Shown one piece after another: positions 17,643 through 27,529 of a DNA stretch of 43,593 nucleotides. The translations under genes were made by a program, and so were the position numbers. How positions within the stretch are numbered: the first letter of the stretch is position 1; each line of letters starts with the position of its first letter. The DNA comes from Bacteroidota bacterium (GTDB lineage: Bacteria; Bacteroidota; Bacteroidia; Chitinophagales; Chitinophagaceae). Under the pieces are notes generated by a model. That model was not told the origin of the DNA. It made no database searches and saw only the letters and a list, made by a program, of their open reading frames with translations. The DNA lies in NCBI GenBank assembly GCA_013285855.1, contig JABDGW010000020.1:1-43593 (forward strand), in the 5' to 3' direction.

Positions 17643-20600
17643 TCATCTTATTAAGGTAATATTTCCTTTAAAAGGAACTACTAGGTTATTGTCACATTGC
17701 ATTTCAATTATATAAACATACACGTCACTACTTAATTCTTTACCGTTAAGCATTCCATTCCACCCCTCATTTGCATTGTTGGGAGGAACGTTAAAGCGTT
17801 CAAAAACAAGCTGCCCCCACCTGTTAAAAATCCTGAATGATTTTATATTAAATATTCCTTTGCCTCTTGGATAGAACATATCATTCATGCCATCATTGTT
17901 AGGAGAAAAAGTATTTGGTATAAATACATTGGCATTACCACAAACAACCCTTATGGTTATTTCATCACGGCTGACGCATAAGCCGCCATTAGATGCAACT
18001 ACAGCGTAAGTAGTTGTTTGCGCCGGAGATGCAACAGGATTAGCAATAACCGTACTGCTAAGACCTTGCGGCGGCTGCCAGCGCCATGCAATTACATCGT
18101 TTGAACTAATTGCGTTTAATTGCACAGATGAACCAACGTTTAGAACAATTTCACTCTGCACTATATTTATTGTTGGTTTGTCAAAACTTCTTACAGCAAC
18201 ATAACCGGTATCTGCAAAACAATTCATAGCGGTATAGCCAATAACCTTATAATTAATTAAAGTATCTTTTAATGGCGTATAAATAGGTCGTGCAGATTTG
18301 GCGTTATCAAGATATACAGATGGAAACCACTGATAAGTTACTGCGCCTTCTGCAAACAATTGAGCATTTTCTCCAACACAAATAGTATCACCGCCAAATA
18401 CATTTATTTTAGAAGGTGGAATAATATTTATATTAACTGAATCACTGCCTGTACAGCCAAGAGCATCTTTACCGGTAACAATGTAAGTTGAAAGTGAATC
18501 AGGGTTTATAACAGGAGAAGGGCATTTGGTACAACTTAACCCAGGGCCCGACCATGTATATGTTTCTGCACCACCTGCGTTTAGCTGAAAATCACCATGC
18601 TGGCAAACTGTTGTATCTGTTCCCGCACTTACTTTTGGCGAAGCATTTACTTTTATTTGTTTGGTTGTAGTATCTGAGCAACCGCCTGAGTTTAAACCTA
18701 TTAATTTAATGGTATAATTGCCGCTGCTGTTATATACTGTTGAAACTGCCTGGCCTGTTGATGTGTTCCCATTTCCAAAGTTCCAGCTCCAGGTTATTGT
18801 GCTGTCTTTTTTTGCTGTATTTCCTTTAAAATCCGCAGTTGCTTTTGAACATATTGACGAATCTCCGATGATATTTATTTGCGGCGTAGGCAATACCTGC
18901 ACACCAGATGGAATATAAAAAGTATCCCGGCAACCGGTTTTAGTTTGCGCTATAAGATATGCATTGTAAACCCCGGGAGCTTGATAACTATGGGTAGCTG
19001 AGCTGTTATCTATTTTACTGCTATCCCCAAAAAACCAGTAATGATGTATAATGTTATCTTCAGAAGTGGAAGCATCTGTAAAATTAACAGGCGTTAAAGT
19101 ACAGGCAGGATTTCCGGTTGTAATCGCGTTAGCTTTTACATCATAAATTTTTAGCGTATCATCACCTTTAATAGAAACTTTGCAACCTGCAGAATCCTGA
19201 AGAATAAGTTTAGGAACATAGTCTCCCGGCTGATATAAATAATCAATTTTATCAGTTGCCGTTAAAACAGTATTACCATCGCTAAAATCCCACGTATACA
19301 ATACAGCGTTTTTTGCAGAAGCTGAGAATTGTATTGTATCAGGATAACAAACTGGTAATGGTTTATATATAATTTTTCCTGTAGGGCCTTTAATAATAAT
19401 GTTTTTAACCGTGGCTGTATCAGCACAATTGCCATATCCATTTACAATAAGATGTACAGGATAAATACCGGGATACGTATAGATATGTGTGGGTGAAACA
19501 ATAACAGAAGGGCTGCCGTCACCAAAATCCCATTTTGCAGTTTTAAAATCTGTTGATTTATTAATAAAATTTACGGTTAAAGGCGGGCATGTTGAAGTAG
19601 AATCGCTCAGGCTGAATTTGGCCACAGGATTTGAAATTTTCAACGGGCCTGATTGAACGCTGTCTCTGCAACCATTTACATCTGTTACAAATAATTCAGG
19701 ATTATAAATGCCGCTTGTTTTGTAAGTATAAAACGGATTTTTTTGATTGCCTTGCGATCCGTTGCCAAAATCCCATTGATAGTTTAAATTTTCTCCTTTC
19801 GAAGTATTTTGAAAAGATATCTGCTTGCCGGGACAGGCGATAGAATCAGATATAGTGTATGCAGCTATAGGATTAGTAATGAATATATAATTTATTCTTT
19901 TTGCACTATCGCTGCAGCCGTAACTATCCGTAACCGTTAGCCTTACATAATAATGGCCAGTATCCGTATAAGTGTGTGAAAAATTTACAGGTGCGTTATA
20001 ATCATGATCAATAGTATCACCAAAATCCCATGACCATTTTACAATATTATGTATACTGTCAGGTGAAGATCTATCAGTAAATAAAATATCGCTTCCTGCA
20101 CATGCACCTGGCGAAAGAGTTGTAAAATTTGAAAGCGGACCATATACAGTTATTGAATCTTTTGTTTCATAAAAATACTGGCAGTTATTCCTGTCAGTCA
20201 TGGTTGCTTTAATTTTAAACTTCCCGTTTTTTACATAAGCATGATTGCCTTTTGTTGCACCATTTACTGTTATAATAGTGCCATCACCAAAATCCCATTT
20301 AACATTTTTTATATTACTGATATTAACGCCTGAAATATCCGCATTTATATTATTTCCGCGACAATATACTGAGTCAGTTAATGCAATAGAACCGATCTCA
20401 TTTATTACATTGACGTTAACAGATGTTGTATCACGACAGGTTTTATTGGTAGTATAGAGGTTTATTGTATAGGTGCCTGGCGTAGAATATATATGAACAG
20501 GATTTTTTGCTGTATCTGATTGGCCGTCGCCAAAATCCCATTTATGTGTAATATCTATAATAGAACTATCTATAAAATCTACTTTTAGCTTGTCATCGCA

Positions 20601-22457
20601 ATGTGTATTAAAATCTATTTGGGCAATCGGCGGCATTACGTACACTGTAGAATCTATTTTCAAAGTATCTGCACAACCATAATTATAAGCAATCAATACC
20701 AATTGCCGGTAGCCGGTATCAATAAGCGTTTTATAATAATATTGACCTGTAGCAGCGTCTAAAATGGCACCGTAATCCCATCTTAAAAAAGTTATGGGTC
20801 CGTTTGTTGAAGTATTTGTAAACTTTAAAACATCATTTGTACATAACGAGTCTGGTGCAAAAGTGCAGCTTGCTTTTGGCTTATGGCCGGCGAGTACTGC
20901 ATTATTAAGTGTGAAAGTATCTGTGCAGCCATCTTCTGTTACAATGGTAAGCTTTACATTAAAAAAACCTTCTTTGGTATAAGTATATGTTGGCGATTGC
21001 ACATTGGAAGTGCCGCCATCACCAAAATCCCAGCTATATGTTTTTATCTTATCGCTTATGTTTAATAAAAAAGACGGTTTAATAGTAAGCGGTATACAAC
21101 CAGTGTCAGGCAAATTCAAAAACTTTGTGATTTTTACTGGTTCTATGTTTATATATTTTATTTTTTCAAAAATATCCTCACATCCGTTTGCATTAGTAGC
21201 AGTAAGCGTTACAGTAAAATTTCCCTGCTTTATATATATGTGCGTTGGGTTTGTTGCCGATGAAGTATCGCCATCGCCAAAATCCCATAAATAACCGGAC
21301 GCATTACCTGTTGTATTATTTGTAAATTTTACTGTAAGCGGCGCTGCACATTTTGAAGTGTCATCTGCTGTAAAAGATGCTGTTGGCGCTGTTGCAATGT
21401 TAATTGTGGCTGTAACAGAATCTGAACAACCTGCAGAAAATACATTTACAAGTTTAACTGTATAATTACCTGTATTAGTGTAAACTTTATCTGGATTTAA
21501 ATCAGTTGAAGTTGTTCCATCTCCAAAATACCAGGTGCTTGATACCGGTAATGGAGAAGAAGTATTTGTAAAATGAAGTGTTTGATTTAAACACGTAGCA
21601 GTTGTATGCGTAAAAGAAGAAGCGGGAATATGAATACTGAGCGGCAGGCTTGCAGTATCTGAACACCCGCCGGCTGATTGCACTGTAAGCAATACAGTAT
21701 AACTGCCGGAAGATGTATAATTATGAGATGGAGAAGGTGAGGCACTGGTTGCTCCATCTCCAAAATCCCATTGATATGATAGTGTGCCTGAGCCATCACT
21801 TGAATCCTGGAAAACAGCAGTTGCCGGTGTTTTACAGATATCAAGCGAGGCAAGACCAAAATTGGCATTTACGCCATCATTTATTTTTATAAGATCGCTT
21901 TTGGTAAGTGCATCATAACAACCATAGCTGTTGGTAATTTTTAAAGTAATATCAAACACACCCGACGAAGTGTATGTATGAGATGCGGTAACTGTTGAAT
22001 CAATATTTCCATCACCAAAATCCCATAAATAGTTTGAGATTGTACCTGAACCTGCCTTGCTGTTGTTAGTGAATTTTACATCCAGCGGAAAGCAACCCTG
22101 GGTTGGAGATGCGTTAAAAACAACCTGCGGGTTTGCATAAACAGTTATATATGCTGTTTTGGTAATTGAGTCTTTTCCTGAAGTATTTTTAATGGTAAGC
22201 TTAACTGTATATGTTCCCGGATCAAAGTAAGTAGTAACCGGATTTTGATATGTAGATGCTGATCCATTACCTAATGACCATGACCAGTTACTTGGATTGC
22301 CTGTTGATTTATCCTGGAATGCAACGATTAATGGCGTACAACCGGATTGGACATTTGATGAAAAATCTGCCTTTAACTGTGCAAATGATGTATTGCCAAC
22401 AATTATAAAAAATAGAGCAAAAAACCCCGAACACACTACTGTGCGGTTGGTTTTCAT
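17643..22457 (-). CDS. Giant PKD-repeat surface protein with T9SS type B (CHU_C) C-terminus, copy 2
   Basis: Also 1604 residues, with signal peptide (CSGFFALFFIIVGNTSFAQ), the mature start LKADFSSNVQSGCTPLIVAF closely resembling copy 1, and about 15 PKD-like repeats. Most keep the WDFGDG core; the seventh is degenerate (RWDYGAILDA). Ig-like segments follow (VSAGTDTTVCQHGDFQL) and then a CHU_C tail (FIPNTFSPNNDGMNDMFYP, FRIFNRWGQLVFE, LSSDVYVYIIEMQ). Repeat order and terminal domains match copy 1 along the whole length while the sequences have diverged well apart, so the two come from an old tandem duplication. It is 272 bases upstream of copy 1 on the same strand. The predicted role is a cell-surface filament or adhesin exported by T9SS; the ligand is unknown. 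Confidence 0.9.
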   Translation of the reverse strand: MKTNRTVVCSGFFALFFIIVGNTSFAQLKADFSSNVQSGCTPLIVAFQDKSTGNPSNWSWSLGNGSASTYQNPVTTYFDPGTYTVKLTIKNTSGKDSITKTAYITVYANPQVVFNASPTQGCFPLDVKFTNNSKAGSGTISNYLWDFGDGNIDSTVTASHTYTSSGVFDITLKITNSYGCYDALTKSDLIKINDGVNANFGLASLDICKTPATAVFQDSSDGSGTLSYQWDFGDGATSASPSPSHNYTSSGSYTVLLTVQSAGGCSDTASLPLSIHIPASSFTHTTATCLNQTLHFTNTSSPLPVSSTWYFGDGTTSTDLNPDKVYTNTGNYTVKLVNVFSAGCSDSVTATINIATAPTASFTADDTSKCAAPLTVKFTNNTTGNASGYLWDFGDGDTSSATNPTHIYIKQGNFTVTLTATNANGCEDIFEKIKYINIEPVKITKFLNLPDTGCIPLTIKPSFLLNISDKIKTYSWDFGDGGTSNVQSPTYTYTKEGFFNVKLTIVTEDGCTDTFTLNNAVLAGHKPKASCTFAPDSLCTNDVLKFTNTSTNGPITFLRWDYGAILDAATGQYYYKTLIDTGYRQLVLIAYNYGCADTLKIDSTVYVMPPIAQIDFNTHCDDKLKVDFIDSSIIDITHKWDFGDGQSDTAKNPVHIYSTPGTYTINLYTTNKTCRDTTSVNVNVINEIGSIALTDSVYCRGNNINADISGVNISNIKNVKWDFGDGTIITVNGATKGNHAYVKNGKFKIKATMTDRNNCQYFYETKDSITVYGPLSNFTTLSPGACAGSDILFTDRSSPDSIHNIVKWSWDFGDTIDHDYNAPVNFSHTYTDTGHYYVRLTVTDSYGCSDSAKRINYIFITNPIAAYTISDSIACPGKQISFQNTSKGENLNYQWDFGNGSQGNQKNPFYTYKTSGIYNPELFVTDVNGCRDSVQSGPLKISNPVAKFSLSDSTSTCPPLTVNFINKSTDFKTAKWDFGDGSPSVIVSPTHIYTYPGIYPVHLIVNGYGNCADTATVKNIIIKGPTGKIIYKPLPVCYPDTIQFSASAKNAVLYTWDFSDGNTVLTATDKIDYLYQPGDYVPKLILQDSAGCKVSIKGDDTLKIYDVKANAITTGNPACTLTPVNFTDASTSEDNIIHHYWFFGDSSKIDNSSATHSYQAPGVYNAYLIAQTKTGCRDTFYIPSGVQVLPTPQINIIGDSSICSKATADFKGNTAKKDSTITWSWNFGNGNTSTGQAVSTVYNSSGNYTIKLIGLNSGGCSDTTTKQIKVNASPKVSAGTDTTVCQHGDFQLNAGGAETYTWSGPGLSCTKCPSPVINPDSLSTYIVTGKDALGCTGSDSVNINIIPPSKINVFGGDTICVGENAQLFAEGAVTYQWFPSVYLDNAKSARPIYTPLKDTLINYKVIGYTAMNCFADTGYVAVRSFDKPTINIVQSEIVLNVGSSVQLNAISSNDVIAWRWQPPQGLSSTVIANPVASPAQTTTYAVVASNGGLCVSRDEITIRVVCGNANVFIPNTFSPNNDGMNDMFYPRGKGIFNIKSFRIFNRWGQLVFERFNVPPNNANEGWNGMLNGKELSSDVYVYIIEMQCDNNLVVPFKGNITLIR

Positions 22458-22579
22458 AGAAATTGTTTTTCAAATTAGGAATGGACTTCAATGCTCCCCG
22501 TGGAGTTGAGTAAAATTAGCAAGACTGATGGTAAATACTAAATGAAAGGCTGATGCGGATATTAATTTAATCGAATGTT

Positions 22580-23344
22580 TTAAAGAAGTGAGGGTGGTTC
22601 AGAATTTATGATGTCGTCTTTAAAGTCAACTGCGGTTAAGAAAAGGCCATCAGAAGGCACCGAAAAATCGGCGACGGCATGATTGTTTTTTTCAAAGATT
22701 TTTATAAGTTCAAAGCTGCTTTTATTATTCTTTGCAAGGCGAAGCATGGTGCCTGTGAGGCCTTTAACCATACCACGTAAAAAACGGTCTGCTTTTATTT
22801 CATACCTCCAAAGATTAGTTTCGAATATCCATTGTGAATATTGAATGTTGCAGTTAAAAGATTTTACCTGTGTCTTTTTTTTTGAGAAAGAAGTAAAGTT
22901 GCTGAATTGTGTAATTACCTCTGCCATTTCATTCAGCAAATCAATATTTACTGCAAAAGGATAATAGTAAGCTCTTCCAAAATAAAAAGGATTTTTAAAT
23001 CTTGTGATTTGATAATGGTAAGTTCTTGCAATTGCATCAAACCGGCAATGTGCATTGGGTTCGGTTTTGAAAATATTTTTTACAACAATGTCATAGGGTA
23101 ATAAAGCATTAAGGTTATAAATTACGGGCTTGTCTATTTCCATGTCTGCATCAAAATGAAAAAAATTTTGCAGCGCATGTACGCCTGCATCCGTGCGTGA
23201 AGAACCCGTTAATTCAAATTCTGTATTAAAAAATATCTTTAAAGCACGTGTAACTTCTGCCTGTATGGTATTGGCGTTAAGCTGTACCTGGAAACCGCTG
23301 TATCGTGTTCCCATATACGCAACTTCAATAAAATAACGGGGCAT
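22580..23344 (-). CDS. truA: tRNA pseudouridine(38-40) synthase
   Basis: TruA isomerises uridines 38-40 in the tRNA anticodon stem-loop. The 254-residue length is normal. It opens with the typical strand YFIEVAYMGTRYSGFQVQ and carries the catalytic motif GSSRTDAGVHA, with nucleophile D52; YHYQI, a phenylalanine-rich FTSFSKK segment, and RFLRGMVKGLTGTMLRLA near the end are all TruA signatures. It starts 14 bases after the stop of the DUF4476 gene on the same strand, so the two are probably cotranscribed, with no obvious functional link. Confidence 0.97.
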   Translation of the reverse strand: MPRYFIEVAYMGTRYSGFQVQLNANTIQAEVTRALKIFFNTEFELTGSSRTDAGVHALQNFFHFDADMEIDKPVIYNLNALLPYDIVVKNIFKTEPNAHCRFDAIARTYHYQITRFKNPFYFGRAYYYPFAVNIDLLNEMAEVITQFSNFTSFSKKKTQVKSFNCNIQYSQWIFETNLWRYEIKADRFLRGMVKGLTGTMLRLAKNNKSSFELIKIFEKNNHAVADFSVPSDGLFLTAVDFKDDIINSEPPSLL

Positions 23345-23358
23345 AATGTGCAGCTTGG

Positions 23359-24588
23359 TTATCGCAGCATAGCTGCAAAACGTTTTTTGTAATATGGATC
23401 TAAAATCTGGCTAGCCAAAACCGGGTAATTGCCATAATCATACACATATTTATATAACGCATCGTACAGGCTGTAGCGGCCATCATCACTTGAAAATAAA
23501 CTTCCCAACAATTTAACCTGGTCTGTAGAGATACATTTTTTATTAACGTTTTTTACAGCATATTGAATCATGCTATTATCATCGCCTTGAGTAAACATTT
23601 TTCGCTTTAACTTATTCAGGTCATCATCAGACAGCATGTTACCGCAGTCCTGTTTTACCGCATTGTTTGCACTTATTATTGCAGTTTCAGCTACTGTGCT
23701 GGTTGCATTGGAACCTGCGACAACGTTGTTGGTGTTTTCTTCAGGTTTATAAAACGGATTTGATTGAGTATGCGTTGTTGTGTCTTGTGGTTCATTATTG
23801 TTTGCAGCAACATTTTCTGAAGTTGATAAACTATTATTATTAGATGCGGAATCGCTGGCCACAGCAGCAATTATTACAGGAACAGTTGCTGTATTACCAG
23901 GCGGAGATTGCTGATCTGCTGTTAAATTATTACCTGTAGTTTCTGCCGGAACAAATACATTGATCGTATCAATTCCATTTTGCGTTTTATCAACAAAAAG
24001 CATATTGGTCCCGGTATCTAGTTTTTGTTCTGAAATTTTTTGAGGTTGCTGCAGTGAATCTGTAACAATGCCGGTATTATTTTCTGTTATTGCTGCTGTT
24101 GCTGGTATTACAGATATTGTCTCATTCGTTACAGTTGCATCTGCAGGTTTTTCAACAGTATTAGTTTTGGTAAGCGTTGAATCGTTCACCACATCAGAAA
24201 GCATATTGCCAAAAGCATTTTTCTGCGCTACAGCCGCATTGCTGTTCATAATAAGTTTTTGTGTTTGCATATTTTGCAATACCCAGCCATCCGTTTCACT
24301 TTTAAGTATATAACCTGCATCCTTTTTATTTATTGAACAGGTAAAAGCCTGGTCGGGAAATTTATTCATAGGAAAACTTACAGTAAAATTATAAGTGCTG
24401 TCAACTAATTTGGGAATGATCACATAGCCATAGTCAGATGAACTATACACTTTACCGCCAAGCACAACTGCAAACGGTTGCCTGTCTTCGTTTTGCACAT
24501 AAATAAAATGTTTCTGCTGGGCTTTCAAAACAAAAAAATTCATGCAGAAAAAAAACAAAAGCGTAAAGAGTTTTACAGAATACTTCAT
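23359..24588 (-). CDS. Secreted DUF4476-domain protein with long low-complexity linker
   Basis: A 409-residue protein counted from the ATG that directly begins a signal peptide (MKYSVKLFTLLFFFCMNFFVLKAQ); an upstream in-frame ATG at 24666 would add 26 non-signal residues and is not used. After a small beta-rich N-terminal region (FIYVQNEDRQPFAVVLGGKVYSS) comes about 200 residues rich in Ser, Thr, Asn, Ala and Val, probably disordered. A C-terminal DUF4476 domain follows: DCGNMLSDDDLNKLKRKMF, a central helix pair, SLFSSDDGRYSLYDALYKYVYD and a closing YYKKRFAAML. DUF4476 proteins are common in Bacteroidota with no known biochemical role; the pattern suggests an envelope protein. It precedes truA by 14 bases. 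Confidence 0.85.
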   Translation of the reverse strand: MKYSVKLFTLLFFFCMNFFVLKAQQKHFIYVQNEDRQPFAVVLGGKVYSSSDYGYVIIPKLVDSTYNFTVSFPMNKFPDQAFTCSINKKDAGYILKSETDGWVLQNMQTQKLIMNSNAAVAQKNAFGNMLSDVVNDSTLTKTNTVEKPADATVTNETISVIPATAAITENNTGIVTDSLQQPQKISEQKLDTGTNMLFVDKTQNGIDTINVFVPAETTGNNLTADQQSPPGNTATVPVIIAAVASDSASNNNSLSTSENVAANNNEPQDTTTHTQSNPFYKPEENTNNVVAGSNATSTVAETAIISANNAVKQDCGNMLSDDDLNKLKRKMFTQGDDNSMIQYAVKNVNKKCISTDQVKLLGSLFSSDDGRYSLYDALYKYVYDYGNYPVLASQILDPYYKKRFAAMLR

Positions 24589-24629
24589 TGATTGAATGTT
24601 TAATGCGGCAACATGTTTTTTTGTAACTG

Positions 24630-24666
24630 CAAAACTAATATAAAATAGTGCTGATGCCTTTGGCAA
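24630..24666 (-). promoter_or_regulatory. Possible promoter of the DUF4476-truA unit
   Basis: The minus strand reads TAGTTTTG at 24637-24630, an exact TAnnTTTG -7 box about 42 bases before the ATG. The nearest TTG (24666-24664) is 26 bases away, longer than usual, so only the -7 element is convincing. Confidence 0.35.
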
Positions 24667-24877
24667 GCCGCTGCATATTCTATTTTAACCATTTATAAAT
24701 ATTATTTCAGGCACAAAATAATATCTCATTTACTTTTGCTCACTTTTAAAATTTGCACATGATGTGTATTGATCATTCTGATCAGTATTATAATAATTGC
24801 CATTGCCATGTTGCAGAAAAAATAAAACACATAAAATTGCAAATTGCATGCAGCAATTAAAAAACAAAAAAATTCAG

Positions 24878-27322
24878 ATGAAAAAAAATTTCTTATTTCT
24901 TTCGCTGCTGATATGTTCTGCAGCAATTGCACAGAATGATAATGTACCGGCTGATACTTCATGGAAAACTATTTACCGTGCTGAGGCTGCTAAGATTAAT
25001 GATCTTGTAAATACGAAACTGGATGTAAAATTTGATTACAGTAAATCTTACATGTATGGCAAGGAATGGTTAACAGTGCATCCACATTTTTATCCCACAG
25101 ACTCTTTAACACTTGATGCAAAAGGCATGAACATTAATGAAGTTTCGCTTTTTGAAAACGGTAAAAAAACACCGTTGGAATACAGGTATGATGACAGCAT
25201 GTACCTGCGCATTACTTTAAATAAAACATACAAGGCAAACGAGAATTATACTGTTTACATAGATTATGTTTCAAAACCCAATGAATGGAGTGAAGGCGGA
25301 AGTGCTGCCATAGCAGGTGCAAAAGGTTTATATTTTATAAATCCTAAAGGCGAAGAAAAAGATAAGCCAACTGAAATCTGGACACAAGGTGAAACAGAAC
25401 ATAATTCTGTTTGGATGCCGACAATTGATAAGCCTAATCAAAAAACTACTGATCAAATTACAATGACAGTGCCGGATAAATATGTTACACTAAGCAATGG
25501 CCTGCTTATCAGCCAAAAGAAAAATACAGATGGCACAAGAACAGATACATGGAAAATGGATCTGCCGCATTCGCCTTATTTATTTTTTATGGGTGTTGGT
25601 GATTACTCAATTATTAAAGATAGTTATAAAGGCAAAGAAGTAGCTTATTACGTAGAGAAAGAATATGCGCCGGTTGCCCGCGGCATTTTTGGTCACACGC
25701 CGGAAATGATAAAGTTTTATTCTGAAACATTAGGCGTTGATTATGCGTGGCCGAAATATGACCAGATTGTTGGGCGCAATTATGTAAGCGGTGCTATGGA
25801 AAATACAACAGCTACATTGCATGGAGAAAGCGCTTATCAAAATGCACGTGAATTAAAAGATGGAAATAATTGGGAAGATGTGATTGCACATGAATTATTT
25901 CATCAATGGTTTGGCGATTTGGTTACCTGCGAAAGCTGGGCCAATATAACCGTAAATGAAAGCTTTGCAAATTTTAGCGAAACAATATGGAATGAATATA
26001 AATACGGGCAGGACAAAGGTGATGAAACTAATTACAATGATATGCAGCAATACCTAACCGGCAACAGCGCAAACAAGCAGTTGGTTCGTTTTTATTATGC
26101 TGATAAAGAAGATGTGTTTGATAATGTAAGTTACCCTAAAGGCGGCCGTATTTTAAATATGCTGCGTCATTATTTAGGTAATGATGCTTTTTATGCATCG
26201 CTGCACAAATATCTTATTGATAATAAATTTAAAAATGGTGAAGCGCAGCAGTTGCGTTTGGCTTTTGAAAGTGTAACAGGACAGGATTTAAACTGGTATT
26301 GGAATGAATGGTATTATGGTACCGGTCATCCGGTTTTGGATATCAGTTATGTGTATGATGATGCAGCGCATAAAGCTTCAGTTATTGTTCAGCAAAAACA
26401 AACACAGCAGATTTTTAAAATGCCTGTGAACATTGATATATATAACGGAGCGACAAAAACCCGCCACCAGGTTTGGATACAAAACGCCATTGATACTTTT
26501 ACTTTTGATTATACCACAAGGCCAGACCTTATAAATTTTGATGGTGATAAAGTTTTGCTTTGTCAGAAAACAGATCATAAAACTGCAGACAATTATAAAA
26601 CGCAATGGAAATATGCTCCGTTATATGTTGACCGCCACGAAGCAATTCAATATTTTGCCGATAATAATATGACATACGAATTGAGTTTAGGGTTGAATGA
26701 TAAATTTTATGGCATCAGGAGTTTTACTTTAGATAAATTAAAAGAAAATCCTGCAGCATTATCAAACCAAACAATTTTACAAACTGTTGAGCGCATAGCA
26801 CAGAATGATGAACACAACAGAACAAAATCAAGAGCCATTGCAATGCTTGCTTCAACAAAAGATCCAAAATATAAATACATTTTTGATAAAGCGATAAATG
26901 ATTCTTCATACAGTGTTGCCGGTGCTGCACTTGAAGGTTTAAGTACATTGGATTCTGCTAATGCTTATGCACTCGCAAAAAAATACGGTACTGATGCAAA
27001 AGGAGACCTGGAAGAAACAGTCGGTAATATTATTGTGGCTGCAGGCAAAGAAGAAGATTATGATATAATTGTTCAGAAATATGATGCATTGCCAGCAAGC
27101 CAGGCTAAGTTTAACCTAACACCTTCTTTTTGTGATTATCTTTCAAAACTGAATGATACCCAAAAAATAAAAGCTGGTATTGATAAAGTGGTTGCGTTTA
27201 AAAATGCAATACCACAAGCTTACAGAGGTATGACAGACCCAACAATTAATGCAAGCCTGCAAAAAATTGCAACTGCAAAAGGCGGAGATGTACAGGCATA
27301 TGTAGAAAACGCGATGAAGTAA
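24878..27322 (+). CDS. M1-family zinc aminopeptidase, secreted
   Basis: An 814-residue protein from the ATG that begins the signal peptide MKKNFLFLSLLICSAAIAQ; an upstream ATG (24797) would place 27 residues in front of it and is rejected. The M1 fold is clear: an N-terminal beta-saddle, the substrate-binding exopeptidase motif GAMEN, then HELFH with zinc ligands H338, H342 and E361 and catalytic E339. The C-terminal part (about 560-814) is helical and repeat-like, as in other members. M1 enzymes remove N-terminal amino acids from peptides; with the signal peptide, this one likely works in the periplasm on imported or external peptides. No T9SS tail is seen. It stands alone, divergent from the DUF4476-truA pair, and ends at a strong terminator. 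Confidence 0.95.
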   Translation: MKKNFLFLSLLICSAAIAQNDNVPADTSWKTIYRAEAAKINDLVNTKLDVKFDYSKSYMYGKEWLTVHPHFYPTDSLTLDAKGMNINEVSLFENGKKTPLEYRYDDSMYLRITLNKTYKANENYTVYIDYVSKPNEWSEGGSAAIAGAKGLYFINPKGEEKDKPTEIWTQGETEHNSVWMPTIDKPNQKTTDQITMTVPDKYVTLSNGLLISQKKNTDGTRTDTWKMDLPHSPYLFFMGVGDYSIIKDSYKGKEVAYYVEKEYAPVARGIFGHTPEMIKFYSETLGVDYAWPKYDQIVGRNYVSGAMENTTATLHGESAYQNARELKDGNNWEDVIAHELFHQWFGDLVTCESWANITVNESFANFSETIWNEYKYGQDKGDETNYNDMQQYLTGNSANKQLVRFYYADKEDVFDNVSYPKGGRILNMLRHYLGNDAFYASLHKYLIDNKFKNGEAQQLRLAFESVTGQDLNWYWNEWYYGTGHPVLDISYVYDDAAHKASVIVQQKQTQQIFKMPVNIDIYNGATKTRHQVWIQNAIDTFTFDYTTRPDLINFDGDKVLLCQKTDHKTADNYKTQWKYAPLYVDRHEAIQYFADNNMTYELSLGLNDKFYGIRSFTLDKLKENPAALSNQTILQTVERIAQNDEHNRTKSRAIAMLASTKDPKYKYIFDKAINDSSYSVAGAALEGLSTLDSANAYALAKKYGTDAKGDLEETVGNIIVAAGKEEDYDIIVQKYDALPASQAKFNLTPSFCDYLSKLNDTQKIKAGIDKVVAFKNAIPQAYRGMTDPTINASLQKIATAKGGDVQAYVENAMK

Positions 27323-27341
27323 TTTGAACAGAAAATTTTAA

Positions 27342-27370
27342 AAAGGCCTCCGCATTTTGCGGAGGCCTTT
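27342..27370. terminator. Bidirectional intrinsic terminator
   Basis: A perfect 12-base stem, AAAGGCCTCCGC (27342-27353) with GCGGAGGCCTTT (27359-27370), and a 5-base loop. It lies 20 bases after the aminopeptidase stop; on the minus strand it is followed by TTTTT and more T/A, so it can also end transcription from the RidA-like gene at 27530-28039. Confidence 0.9.
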
Positions 27371-27529
27371 GTGTTAAATTATTTATTGTTGCCTGGCTTT
27401 AACGTTATGCGACTTCCATATTTCAAGTGATTGGCTGTTGTAAAAGATACAAGTAATAAATGAATTAATAAACGAATTAAACACAACCATAAACTCAATA
27501 TAGCAAAAATTGAAATCCATCTTAATAAT

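Noticed and set aside
12556-22457. Repeated W-F-G-D-G coding units as a CRISPR or tandem DNA repeat array
   Set aside because: The periodicity is about 80-90 codons and is conserved at protein level only; the DNA units differ, and the frames are open throughout as PKD domains.
24797-24877. 27-residue N-terminal extension of the M1 aminopeptidase
   Set aside because: The extension is polar and would block the signal peptide that starts at 24878.
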